Part shown: one piece after another, positions 33,501 to 40,544 of the stretch
Position numbering within the stretch: position 1 is the first letter of the stretch
Layout: every line of letters starts with the position of its first letter
DNA from: a virus
DNA: 57,251 bases
Reading direction: 5' to 3' (one strand)
IMG/VR virus record: IMGVR_UViG_3300046468_000977
Coordinates: 1 to 57,251 of that record
Made by a program: the position numbers and the translations under genes
The notes under the pieces: generated by a model
The model's input: only the letters and a program-made list of their open reading frames with translations
What the model was told of the DNA's origin: nothing
The model's database searches: none

Positions 33501-34790
33501 TTCCCTTTTAACATTCTGTAATTTGATTTCTTCTTCAGACAAACCAGCTTCGACTAAAGCCCTATTAAATTCTTCAGGTTTGAAATTTAATTCTTGTGAA
33601 ATAATAACGCCATTAAATTCTGTCTTAACCACGTTCTCCGATAATTCATCTTCATCATATAGAAGAGTTGCCCCTCTACCTTGACTATCCTCAAAAGACA
33701 TCGCCTTTACTGTGTCGCGAACAGCGGAAGAAACCACATCACGGTCATGTCCAGTCTTACCTACTAAGTATTCAATTAAGTCTTCTTGAGTTTTGTCTAT
33801 GTTTTCCTCATGGGACTCCATGAGTTCTTCAAACTCCTGTTGTTCTTTTACTTGGTCAAACTCTTCGTCATCAAATGAAAGCCAGTTCCACCCTTTCTTT
33901 ATGGTTTGGCCAAGATCTCCCAAAGCATCTCCAACATTATCGATGGCAGTGTCCATCGCATCCCAAGATCTTTTCTTACCAAAGTCTCTCCGTAACGCTT
34001 CAAATCTAGCCGCGACAGATTCATCATATAAACCCCCATCTTCGTCTATAAGACTTTGAAGGATTCCAGAAGCTTTGATGCGTTCATCGACTTCATACTG
34101 CATCAAGTTGTAGTCAGCAGATTCAGGACTGTAACCCGACCGCACCGTCCCCTTAACTCTCTTCCTGAAATTATTTAAGTTAATTAAATCTTCAGCCCTT
34201 ACCCCATACTGTTTACTTTCAAGGATTACATCTTCCGCTGTTTTCCCATCTGGGATTCTACCCCCTAAAAATACTTTATTACCCTTAGCGTTTACGTATG
34301 CCGCCGCATTGATTGTCCCTTTCTCGTAAAGAGAGTTGAGAGTTTCTTCTTTCTTTTGACGAACACTTTCAACTACTGAGTCAGGGTCTAACCCATCTGG
34401 GAATTCTGTTTCCTGCTCAACACTAGCTAAGTAGTCAGATATATTATTGCTCTCTTCTAAGCTAAATCCTGTGTTGGCTTCGCCGAACTCTTCGACAAAT
34501 TTAATGTCGTCTTCAAAAGTAGAAGATCTGAACGAGTTAAGTTCATCAACAGCCTGTTGTTGATTCTCTTGTGTTACAATCCCCTTTTGTTGTAGGGTGT
34601 CGAGGAGTGCTGAATCGAGGGATTCTCCTACCTCCTTATTAAACTGTCCCGCTTTTAGATACTCGTCTTTTACATCGTCGATATAACGACTGTAACTTTC
34701 AAGTGGGTTTTCATAGGTGTTGCGGCTAGACCACTCTGAATATGGGGTCTCTTTAATTGTGGGCGTGTTCGTGTCGCTTTGGTCTGTCAT
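24561..34790 (-). CDS. Giant virion-type protein (3,409 residues) with a HEYVH metallopeptidase motif
   Basis: One uninterrupted frame of 3,409 residues. It has a helical N-terminus and Gly/Ala-rich, membrane-active-looking segments near 548-580 and 858-887. A zinc-peptidase motif H1826-E-Y-V-H1830 sits in ETLVHEYVHAF. Helical C-terminal regions include GFYFRNMIGNALYFG (~2792-2806) and LVAAPYVRFAADV (~3028-3040). Large internal virion or polyvalent proteins of podoviruses and crAss-like phages combine such parts and enter the host with the DNA. No lytic transglycosylase or RNA polymerase motif was seen. Two probable internal virion genes lie directly upstream. Confidence 0.7.
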   Translation of the reverse strand: MTDQSDTNTPTIKETPYSEWSSRNTYENPLESYSRYIDDVKDEYLKAGQFNKEVGESLDSALLDTLQQKGIVTQENQQQAVDELNSFRSSTFEDDIKFVEEFGEANTGFSLEESNNISDYLASVEQETEFPDGLDPDSVVESVRQKKEETLNSLYEKGTINAAAYVNAKGNKVFLGGRIPDGKTAEDVILESKQYGVRAEDLINLNNFRKRVKGTVRSGYSPESADYNLMQYEVDERIKASGILQSLIDEDGGLYDESVAARFEALRRDFGKKRSWDAMDTAIDNVGDALGDLGQTIKKGWNWLSFDDEEFDQVKEQQEFEELMESHEENIDKTQEDLIEYLVGKTGHDRDVVSSAVRDTVKAMSFEDSQGRGATLLYDEDELSENVVKTEFNGVIISQELNFKPEEFNRALVEAGLSEEEIKLQNVKRESLNESNFLSVDDTLSNDDEYKDEWQKALMEGKWNNLSNNQIVEKFVEDYDPNFRTEGLATSVKHSFTTLMYGAGAMFGAEWGQDGLVNNAKEIAHNRAMAGIFGVEMGFMQDLGEQAAPMIVDGLITIGAGLLTPATGGATAVGAGTYFAAKTAAKKAAKSLVGSTATAGTVKQLTTNGITKSTVAKTFLNATFTNALKQKVTRNLSGELVKESSDTVVDRILKAGTLGPDATAEQVMGAVNMFNSSVAKNLNIFSATFIPAAARSGSLTYSSIFTTITDDLNNKHKDSEGNWHSGWDADRVRAEAHTQSVKGALVQGATTGLITAGLGSITYKGLNFGGIENAYLKGVSLKQLKIATDRIIGRESTDAAFRKVIEGSVKTKIRESMGGALSRGLQSVGGEAFEEGLDEFIQSITIDAFADQNTSFRERIEGAFMGALMGAAMGAGAPVVGGIVRNNPLTRGAAVDRDAMQQLESDILTDFNAKVAANPELVKKRKELQALAPQTAESLAQIEKDFGSESNFTPATEGLLAGKSFEDIKKLAKDFDAASSEENSVVTPEQEAASKFIANINPENLSAEAQAENAARIEEEFSDQAEAAEDAASDQEAKEMSKTLGNLKSERLKEFERELGIALAQTKAENKKRFTSESDMVVGARINPEIGSSKSINEILDASGKPVSAKLRDKSSLGSGHPHEQKNNSPEQTYRKRLLAINKMEERFKKATDDLRAIDSNTDRYRILERELKNGLASKRMLEPEEANKRRELAKKDYIEEVNPSKKRVTLSEGDKLAVSKLIDKGYPVSFIEEHFEELGLRLEKTDATYLKEAADNLRTEIKKKYPVKRVERKGNFELPNTFAEKNKGRKVFINDKQQGIFNNDPESMLTLLHNGFYVPVDAAYAMEDSGLNPSFRITETSEGSGEYFLSDIRIPHAGGTYSGLVRFNEVRSLLPDWGPLKKLITELDAATTTHTLNSDVLVNAPLSKIEGNNFRKVTLPALLQELDGPLANLIQQPIPKIEGQNRRKLGENEMTEDFVSSAEVVLRAKLKLKIYEYSQKIEAGESVGNTPFNLAEIVAETRNSFLSRYKIRRDNARKAMASIVGTSANLSEDVKASIEAEIDNKAEKYPNTKQAIPELRKYHTYDFISKHSANAKASLDTDVKLREKVVEIVNKHNFPDGDGIASNYNTDQLFRDFAKLLADGTVYTDQESAFFIYSLENSNDYDFGPDLSKSIRMLGLSFGTIHKGIRRDPEFAASVKEEIQSLLGGVELTDDQAIGFFDNLSESMSFHMADEIVDAKSRLKNLKDNKKELESLGLVGNSPESVVAVLEKIASGSPKKYAPLKEVAKLLLLDKDFILNEVDFSIISSVKKYAGGHFVGIDGRDNVTINPSRKGGRGIGETLVHEYVHAFTIAIIKRPAAARTKGQNEAISKLRRLNKLVINKAKARNEYDKHMKHATSNLQEFVAYILTSSDFQQKLLGYIPPKGEYKGGLSEFVNSIVRLFGRLTGKAGLANYKAVETHVQDAMELALDLTGRGLREPETESGFRNQVTNTVSQTNSELSAMVEDGGGANVDQARLEKAADDYTSWARGYVPDELNLVVDTLSDEVAKVDERTGSIILNPRLAAIKLSQLVSDQNIDPNRRTHILASMLNEQIGQSAAIQMITDKQLADIAGAMSRADLEAVIEDTIPLDQQEQSFDRLNSPDPAVQAAEKARLATKSMVSHASKALKGETTNEQVAFLSTNPTLIPTFIKFFKVLVTKLTYHKTIKDISPEMKNGVNNIIREIRAMEMGYAPAPSSITHNPRNPDEVVNILLSQAISSNTLVPEGDINKLPEVPVISEQVSSGDPDDTFADDSLIPDHLRTTGKMPEGDIGNWLDLLDVPLMELHDYDISTGEGGGFKKAMIKLFKRRGDRRVVEFFNQNKAFIRETKGLVEDFQSKFDDTLKREEARISEALGREFKFPPKLFAIASGSNMGTQLTDDQSNIVQGEFLNAVKKAETLTGSEKTAALAAAEKSKSNSILAMREDNRKQQIARRDNALEALLRQSPDLFAIVTDMRKIQDQLSKKAMDVFKGTMDPDDLKMSFHFNKGIYFTRRYRMFEDNNFSSRISDLKDDTYHEQREKGAVYFARQEALSRLDEIMAKTGLNRQDARQKIEDDIVNKDPKMMSVGRQLVQDFIKSYSKSETRRKLQIKNGASGPQIEMPDGGFDSGVLSNIIGDIKEKQNIPEPIRELLGEYKEEQGITNLGASMIHTATALSNQSFFNKIKELGTTSNTPWLVTQQQYEADQKMPVEQQKYSDWVEIKADTGDSDLTPIKGMYVPAEVHSNLRSMFADEKDIIDEKDQHAVVRSAAENFAKKATGYSLAMKTLGSVGFYFRNMIGNALYFGPMQGYYGGNVLLAKEFAGMGSSVLQKVGLMDSGKLAEESLMVRAAKGSRAEFNFELLELKSMDVFGDELEVSAIQELLDGSKKFEDLKRDSEKVSKLLNKLKAVGSKLTEEDKLKLASLGVKSYKSVKDVNDKLLALGGRLASAADGFFKIGLYEFELGYLKRAAQAEIDNNNPTGEYAKLLDSDGNPTSAMKSKAAAIVKDTAQSYSRAVPLVKDFNKSTLALVAAPYVRFAADVPRVYANGVARIFKEINDDNPEIKKRGWKRARGLMVTTAGTLATTKGTASLLFGLFDSEDEESALRAMLPDWAAGNSLSVFKDSDGIFYTVDLTYLNPFAIIQDPILRSMENLIGGKGVYETMSSLLGPEEGLIKPYMKSQILAGAVYRYIVNEDEYGNDQVLDGEGLWGEFKKTGTLLSDAFLPRTAGAVADSYRIMNGDKVDKMFEGSAWGPLLKEILPIKPYQLDLDKGMKRFMSKHKSQYTANKRRIDNLLTDEGSVPLEKLADAYDDMVNLGKKQNSDYYKVVNGFIGLGIPKKDIERQAKAKGFGSLQLKMNKAGYMMRPSINKGAIDRANQSDIGKARVKYLKQHIRENYTNKRIRIN

Positions 34791-34817
34791 AGCAGAAGCA
34801 GTATGTTTTTTTTTGTT

Positions 34818-35888
34818 TTATTTACCTAAACCACCACCTACATTTTTGAGGTTCGGCTTAGGAATTTTTTTGGTTGGGGCCATAGACGATAGCAGGAGAT
34901 CTGACTTAGCTTTAAGTAACTTATTTTTAGCATCAAGGATCGCACTCAAAATCCCATATTGCTCTGCGTCAGCGGGGATTTCAACGAAATCATTTTCTCC
35001 TAAACCAGTTCTAATTTTTCTCCCCCGCATGTTTTTCAACATCGATCCATCTGTGGTTCCCACCATACTATCTAAAGTAGTTTCCCCATCAATTTCAATC
35101 CCAGAAATTCCAGTTTGAAGCCTATCTATTTCTGAATCGAATGAGTTTAGTATCTCTAGCTGATTCGCTCGTGATGCTTTGTTCGCTATTGCTGCGTCCT
35201 TTTCCGAAGTGTCCTTACCTGTTCTCAGGGCTATGTTTCTGTTGCCCATGATTCTCGCTAGTCTACTAACAGCACGACCTTGAGGTGTGTCTGGCTGTGC
35301 CGCCTCGATTGCTAGTATATCTTCTTCTGAAGAAGCAACTTGTGCAGCAGCATAAGAAGCTGGGAATGTGTCTTCTTGTTTTCTATCCGCAGCACGTTGC
35401 TCCCTGTCTAATTGTCTTTGCAGGGTATCTTCGTCTGCTTGTTTTTTAAGTTTAGCCTGAATGGTTTGTTGTGCGCCCTGAATAAATGCTGCGCCAAAAC
35501 TAGACCTACTTAAAATTTCAGCATTAAGCATATTCAACCTACCCATTTCTGCTAGTTGTTGATCTGCTGTGAGATTCTTATTCTGGATAACAGCATCATA
35601 GTCTCCAAAGATACGGTCCATAGCGGCGTTACTCTCTAACTCGTCTCTAACCCGTTTCTTGTCTGCTTCAATTCGCATCAGCCCCTGTTCATACGCGAGA
35701 TCAGCGGCTCTGTTTTTTAGCAATTGATTATCCAAATCAAACGTCCTCTGACGTTCGGCACCCAATAGTTGATTACTTTTTGCCTTAACGTAGGCAGCTT
35801 GCCCCTCGTTCATCCCACTAAATCCAAATTTATTTTTTGATGGGGCGATATCTCTATCGTAATCTAAGTCGTTAAATATTTCAGACAT
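34818..35888 (-). CDS. Coiled-coil protein, probable internal virion protein
   Basis: 356 residues with long predicted coiled coils in ~40-190 (for example DEDTLQRQLDREQRAADRK). Rich in Ala, Gln, Arg, Asp. It lies 27 bases before the giant protein and overlaps its upstream neighbour by one base. Such coiled-coil proteins often accompany ejection proteins. Confidence 0.55.
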   Translation of the reverse strand: MSEIFNDLDYDRDIAPSKNKFGFSGMNEGQAAYVKAKSNQLLGAERQRTFDLDNQLLKNRAADLAYEQGLMRIEADKKRVRDELESNAAMDRIFGDYDAVIQNKNLTADQQLAEMGRLNMLNAEILSRSSFGAAFIQGAQQTIQAKLKKQADEDTLQRQLDREQRAADRKQEDTFPASYAAAQVASSEEDILAIEAAQPDTPQGRAVSRLARIMGNRNIALRTGKDTSEKDAAIANKASRANQLEILNSFDSEIDRLQTGISGIEIDGETTLDSMVGTTDGSMLKNMRGRKIRTGLGENDFVEIPADAEQYGILSAILDAKNKLLKAKSDLLLSSMAPTKKIPKPNLKNVGGGLGK

Positions 35889-37057
35889 TATATGCTAAGT
35901 TTAGATGAATTAGCCGACCCAAGATTAACCATCTTTGCGAAGCCATCTGAGGGGATTCTGGGTTGGTAACGGACGGGTTCTTGGTAATTTTTTGGCTCGG
36001 CAGTATCACCACTATTTTTAGCAATCTCTGCCATAAGTCGCCGCCTAGCTTGTTCCCTTAAAAGTTTTTGGGTTTCATCATTCGATCTTCGCATCTTCTC
36101 TGCCTGTTCAGCAGACTGAGCTAGTTGATTCCGCATAGCTTGGTTGGCAACAGCGGGGGCGCTCCCTTCTGGAGATCGCGCCCAGTCTAAGGCCATAGCT
36201 TCTGCGGCTCTACCAAAACCAGCTTTCCTCATTCTTTTAGCGAGCCTCAAACCTCTATGCGGGGCGTATAACGTCGAGGACGCCCCCAAACCACCTTTTG
36301 CTGTTGTGCCTAATGTAGCGTTATCAGCCGCTCGTTTGAAAAACGCATCGTAATTTGCCTTACTATTAAAGCTATCATCAACAACCTCATCAAAACCCCC
36401 CATTGAATCTGGTTTTATTTCATCTTCTAAGTCAGGTTCCCCTAAGTCTATTTCAGCTTCTGGTAACTCAGGAAGTCGTTGACCTTCAGGTCTCCCAATC
36501 ATTTCTGGCACCCCCTTCGGAGACGCTTTCTTAGTTAAGGGATTCTCAAATGTGGACTCAACTTCTGGAGATTTACCCCCCACTAAATCCAAGAAAGCTT
36601 TAGCCCCACCTTGGGGTCCAACAGGACCGAGACGCCCACGCTCCCCTCTATCTTCCGCTGCTGCTCTTGATGAAGTGCCTACGCTGGATGCAGGATCTGT
36701 TGATACAGTAGGTCTCGGTAGTTTTTTAAGTAATGATACAGCGGCAGAAGGTGACACTTCTCGCCCCCATGAGGATGGTTCGGGAAGCTCTTCTGGGTTT
36801 TCTGGGTCAGGGCTAGGGACATACTCTACTTGTTCTTTGGAATCAAAATATGGCTCTATCGCAGCTATTTGAGGTTGTCTAGTTTTGGGTAAATGACCAA
36901 ATTTTCTTTTATATTCCTCTTCAGGAATTGAATACATCCCACTAGAATAACCGTAGGTGACCATATTCTTAGAATTAAGCGCATCTAGCTTTTTTTGATA
37001 TTCGGATCTACCATATCGAGATCTAATATTTGGGTCTAGTGGATCGGGATCAGCCAT
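35888..37057 (-). CDS. Virion-associated protein, unrecognised
   Basis: 389 residues from the ATG at 37057. An in-frame TTG at 37093 overlaps the terminase stop and could add 12 residues. Pro/Gly-rich N-terminal two-thirds with low complexity (Pro-Glu-rich repeats) and a helical, Ala-rich region ~240-350. No catalytic motif. It probably functions with the next two genes. Confidence 0.55.
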   Translation of the reverse strand: MADPDPLDPNIRSRYGRSEYQKKLDALNSKNMVTYGYSSGMYSIPEEEYKRKFGHLPKTRQPQIAAIEPYFDSKEQVEYVPSPDPENPEELPEPSSWGREVSPSAAVSLLKKLPRPTVSTDPASSVGTSSRAAAEDRGERGRLGPVGPQGGAKAFLDLVGGKSPEVESTFENPLTKKASPKGVPEMIGRPEGQRLPELPEAEIDLGEPDLEDEIKPDSMGGFDEVVDDSFNSKANYDAFFKRAADNATLGTTAKGGLGASSTLYAPHRGLRLAKRMRKAGFGRAAEAMALDWARSPEGSAPAVANQAMRNQLAQSAEQAEKMRRSNDETQKLLREQARRRLMAEIAKNSGDTAEPKNYQEPVRYQPRIPSDGFAKMVNLGSANSSKLSI

Positions 37058-37089
37058 GTTTAAAATTATAGGGTTTAAGTATGTGAAAG

Positions 37090-38877
37090 TCAATCGACAA
37101 GCGTGGCATCAGGATTCTGCAAAGCCCCACTCAAAAACTTCATCGAACGTCTAGGTCCGTTATGCAGTTTATCCCCGTCCTTTGGTGGATCTACGGCTAC
37201 TAACCCCAATCTTTGACGCGCACAATCGAGAGCAAGAAAAGCGGCATCGGCGAGGTCAGGACTCCTACCGAATCTAGCTTTGAACTCTGGCTTGGATTCT
37301 ATCTTCATTCGGAGGGTCGATCCTTTCACATGATCGTAGTTTCTCGCTGTTATTTCTTGGGCAAGGTCACTGTTCACGCCATAAACCTGCCGTGTCCGCA
37401 TCAATTCTTTTCCGACAAACCACAGTTCTGAAACCCTGTTAACGTAGAGTTCAGTCCCAATCATCTGGCTATTCGCGCTAACTCGCTTATCACTAGCTTT
37501 ACCACCAAAAGAAATACGCATAAATCGATTCGACCACTCGCCAGCGAGGACATCGCAAAAGGGCGCACCCGCTCCAGTGGCATCGACGCTGACATTCTCT
37601 GGCAGGATCTTTAGCTTTTCGCAATGCTCACGAATCTGTCTCACTATCTGGTAGGTTCGAGGGACTGCTTTATTTGTCGCATCATCATTAAGATGAATCG
37701 CTCTACCAAACTCCAACACATACTGACCAGAGACACTGTAACCACATTTAGCTGTGTAAAGTATGGTTCTATCACCACCATTAGTAAATGCGGGGTCAAT
37801 CCCACATAAATTAATGGGCGCACCCCTCCACTCAACTGCGTTCAAAGCGCCCGTATTAGCGAGTTCATTCTCTGTGTAAATACCCGTGGTTTCATCGCTA
37901 TCAAAAAAGACGGCTCGAACCATTCGCATGTAGCCCCTACTCTCTACACCCAGCAAAGCTTTATCTTCTGCAAGCTTCTCCGCTGTGGGTAGCCAAGGAT
38001 ATATGACTTCACCCGCCAAAATGTTTGGGGATCTCTCTCCGTCTAGCCGTAGATACTTGCCATTCCATTTTGTGTCCCACCCATCTGCGGTGTTTGTATC
38101 CACACTGTCCCACCCATCTTTGGGGGTAGACCATATACCAAACGCATCAAACCTTGAGTTGGGGTTACTCATCCCAATCATTTGAAATGAAGGGTTCTTA
38201 GACAAGTTAGTTAGTCCAGCGTTCAAAATTGCTTCAGATAATTCTGATAGCTCGTCGCCAATGAGTATCACTCTCTTCTGTTTGATTCCGATAAACTTAC
38301 CTACAGCTTCCTTAGTCTTACTCTTCTCCGCTGAAATCAGAGATAGTCCTGCTCGCTCAATTAAAATCCCCTTCTCATTAACGTAAGATACATTGCCTAT
38401 TGAATCCCGAATCTTGATTGGTGCATCATCTATCACGGACAGTAGAGAAATTACACTACCCCAGATTCGTTTTCGAGCTTCACGAAGGGTGGTGGATGTC
38501 ATCAACACAAGCGTATCTTGAGGTTGAGATAAAAAGTTAATAATCCCCCAAGCTGCCATAATGTGGGATTTACCGGATGAAGCAGAACCACCAATGGCTA
38601 AGTATTTATTTTCCAATGCGGCCCTTATCATCAACTCTGCCCACGGATGTCTGACGCAGAGTTTTTCTGGTAACTCTTCGTGGTTAAAAAGCTCATCGCA
38701 TATTCTCCAGAAATAATATTCTCTAGCCACAACAGTTTCATGGTTAGCGAACCCATACAGGAGTGCAGTAATTAGACTAGTAGGCGGGAGTTGAAACCCA
38801 CCAACATCCATCTTCTTTGTCTTAGCATCAATGCGCGGTTCTAGTAACTGCTTGCTCCGCTCTTCTTTTAAAGCCAT
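37090..38877 (-). CDS. terL: Terminase large subunit
   Basis: 595 residues from the ATG at 38877. A longer in-frame form starts upstream but overlaps the divergent small-subunit start. Walker A GSASSGKS (97-104) and Walker B ILIGDE (D208, E209) form the packaging ATPase. C-terminal RNase H-like nuclease residues lie in CGIDPAF, VSVDATGAG and SPDLADAAFLA. The length is typical. It pumps DNA through the portal and cuts concatemers. It is transcribed away from the small subunit, with 24 bases between them. Confidence 0.9.
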   Translation of the reverse strand: MALKEERSKQLLEPRIDAKTKKMDVGGFQLPPTSLITALLYGFANHETVVAREYYFWRICDELFNHEELPEKLCVRHPWAELMIRAALENKYLAIGGSASSGKSHIMAAWGIINFLSQPQDTLVLMTSTTLREARKRIWGSVISLLSVIDDAPIKIRDSIGNVSYVNEKGILIERAGLSLISAEKSKTKEAVGKFIGIKQKRVILIGDELSELSEAILNAGLTNLSKNPSFQMIGMSNPNSRFDAFGIWSTPKDGWDSVDTNTADGWDTKWNGKYLRLDGERSPNILAGEVIYPWLPTAEKLAEDKALLGVESRGYMRMVRAVFFDSDETTGIYTENELANTGALNAVEWRGAPINLCGIDPAFTNGGDRTILYTAKCGYSVSGQYVLEFGRAIHLNDDATNKAVPRTYQIVRQIREHCEKLKILPENVSVDATGAGAPFCDVLAGEWSNRFMRISFGGKASDKRVSANSQMIGTELYVNRVSELWFVGKELMRTRQVYGVNSDLAQEITARNYDHVKGSTLRMKIESKPEFKARFGRSPDLADAAFLALDCARQRLGLVAVDPPKDGDKLHNGPRRSMKFLSGALQNPDATLVD

Positions 38878-38901
38878 AATGTTGATACAGAATATATCTA
38901 T

Positions 38902-39462
38902 ATGAGCGGGAATCCTAAAGAAGAAATTCAAGAACGTGCTGTGCAAATGTATCGTGCTGATTGGAAGACGGCAGCTATTGCTAAGGAGTTAGGTGTGCAT
39001 GCGGGAACAGTAAGGCGGTGGTTTAAGAAAAGAGGCATCCCTGCTAAGAAATCAGGTCTTGTGCGGAACGAGCAAATTGAAGGTGATGAAACACCCATCG
39101 AGCAGAACTTCGAGAACATGACGGATGAGGCTGTAATGCGAGCGAAACACGATGCACGAATCAAGGAGGAACAGGATATTCTAGAGATTGCTGAGAGTCA
39201 GGCAAGCCCAGCCGATAAGTATCAGAACTATATGGCGATGGCTGCAATCCGATTAGCGCGAGATGGGATGAAGAACATTAACGCACCTAAGAACGTGAGG
39301 GAGCTTTCAGAACTTGACCAATTGATACGAAGAAATTTAGGTCTGAACTCTAAGACCGGAGGTGGCGCTGCCAACAAAATGCAGATTGACATCTCGATCC
39401 TTAACAACAAGAAAGCGGATCGGGGTGAAGGAACCATAATTGATATTCAAAGCGATGATTAA
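38902..39462 (+). CDS. terS: Terminase small subunit (DNA recognition)
   Basis: 186 residues. The N-terminal helix-turn-helix (WKTAAIAKELGVHAGTVRRWFKKRG) matches the DNA-binding domain of small terminases, followed by a long helical oligomerisation segment. Its position back to back with terL supports this. Divergent terS/terL is less common than the usual co-directional pair. It starts the second plus-strand block, the replication module. Confidence 0.75.
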   Translation: MSGNPKEEIQERAVQMYRADWKTAAIAKELGVHAGTVRRWFKKRGIPAKKSGLVRNEQIEGDETPIEQNFENMTDEAVMRAKHDARIKEEQDILEIAESQASPADKYQNYMAMAAIRLARDGMKNINAPKNVRELSELDQLIRRNLGLNSKTGGGAANKMQIDISILNNKKADRGEGTIIDIQSDD

Positions 39463-39793
39463 TAGTTTTGATTCTTTCTCATGGGACTACAGCCCCAACA
39501 AAGATCCTTATTCTAACAGATCCAAATCAACTCCCGAAAATTTATTTGATGAAGAAGATGATGATCTATCCGAAATAATATTTTTTGGGCAACTTGAGGA
39601 GGCGCTATTAGGCGTTGTAGAACAGATGGATAAGCCACCTATTGCTTGCTATTCTAGTGCAATGTCTATAACTATTCTTAAAACAGAACATGGACTAACC
39701 GAAGAGGACGCTAAGTTTGCACTTAAAAAACTAATGGATGTTGACTTGGGTGAATTTGCCCCCTGTTTCCTCGATACTAGTATTGTAAAATAA
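39455..39793 (+). CDS. Small acidic protein, unrecognised
   Basis: 112 residues from the ATG at 39455 (a TTG at 39440 is possible). Acidic patch EEDDDLSE, then a helical region (ITILKTEHGLTEEDAKFALKKLM). Overlaps terS by 8 bases and the next gene by one. A role with terminase or replication is inferred by context only. Confidence 0.5.
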   Translation: MINSFDSFSWDYSPNKDPYSNRSKSTPENLFDEEDDDLSEIIFFGQLEEALLGVVEQMDKPPIACYSSAMSITILKTEHGLTEEDAKFALKKLMDVDLGEFAPCFLDTSIVK

Positions 39794-40023
39794 TGAAATT
39801 TTTTGATGACAAAGAAGTGGTGAGTGACCCAGAAGTCTTAATACGAACGGAGCGTGATGACGGCGACTTCGATTTTAGTGTTAAGAAACTTGATGGGGCG
39901 TTCTATAAAGTCGTCCCATCTAATGCGAGAGAGATTCTCTTTTTAAAACAACTGAAGAAGAACGTATTTAAGTATACCCCCGCAACAGGCGATGGCTTAA
40001 TTGTTACATTAAACGTGCTGTGA
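39793..40023 (+). CDS. Small protein, unrecognised
   Basis: 76 residues, beta-rich, no known motif. It overlaps its neighbours by 1 and 4 bases (GTGA), so it is translated as part of the replication operon. Confidence 0.5.
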   Translation: MKFFDDKEVVSDPEVLIRTERDDGDFDFSVKKLDGAFYKVVPSNAREILFLKQLKKNVFKYTPATGDGLIVTLNVL

Positions 40024-40514
40024 TTGTTGGCATTGATAATGGACTAGATGGTGGACTCGTCGCTATCTCTGATCATGGATTGATCATTGATAAGATTGCA
40101 ATGCCCACAAAGCAGATGTCCAAGAAGCGTGAGATTGATGTCCGAGAAATTAAGAAGTGGTTAATGTATTTAAACACTCCATTTTTACTAGCTATCGAAG
40201 AACCACTAGCCCACGCTAAAAGTTCTCAAGCTGTTCGATCTATGGCTTTGAGCTTCGGCAAACTTCTAGGCATGGCAGAGACTTGCGAGTTTGATGTCTG
40301 CCGTGTCTCAGTTCACAAGTGGCAGAAGGCAATCTTAGGATTTCGACCAAAAGGGACGACTAAGAAAACTGCTCTCGCTAAGGCTGAAGCTATAGCGCCA
40401 GATGAGAACTGGTTAAAAAACAAAAGGTGTCGAACTCCCCACGATGGAATGATTGATGCGTTCCTGATTGCCCGTTATATTTGGGAAGGGAAAAAAATTG
40501 AAGAAAGTTCTTGA
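40020..40514 (+). CDS. RuvC-like Holliday junction resolvase
   Basis: 164 residues, starting at GTG (overlap GTGA with the previous gene). The RNase H-like fold is marked by the first strand IVGIDNGLDGG (D6), an acidic EEP motif (E near 61), and the final DGMIDAFLIARY carrying catalytic aspartates. It would resolve branched DNA formed during replication or recombination, freeing DNA for packaging. The usual four acidic residues cannot all be confirmed by eye. Confidence 0.7.
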   Translation: MIVGIDNGLDGGLVAISDHGLIIDKIAMPTKQMSKKREIDVREIKKWLMYLNTPFLLAIEEPLAHAKSSQAVRSMALSFGKLLGMAETCEFDVCRVSVHKWQKAILGFRPKGTTKKTALAKAEAIAPDENWLKNKRCRTPHDGMIDAFLIARYIWEGKKIEESS

Positions 40515-40544
40515 GTAACTTTTCGGGTCTGTCATGTTCCCAAC

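Noticed and set aside
26640-33684. Plus-strand frames of 60-213 residues opposite the giant gene
   Set aside because: They are antisense shadows of a continuous 3,409-residue gene and show no recognisable domain.
24560-34790. A virion RNA polymerase in the giant protein
   Set aside because: No DxDGD-type catalytic motif of a double-psi beta-barrel polymerase was found by eye, so only a metallopeptidase motif is claimed.
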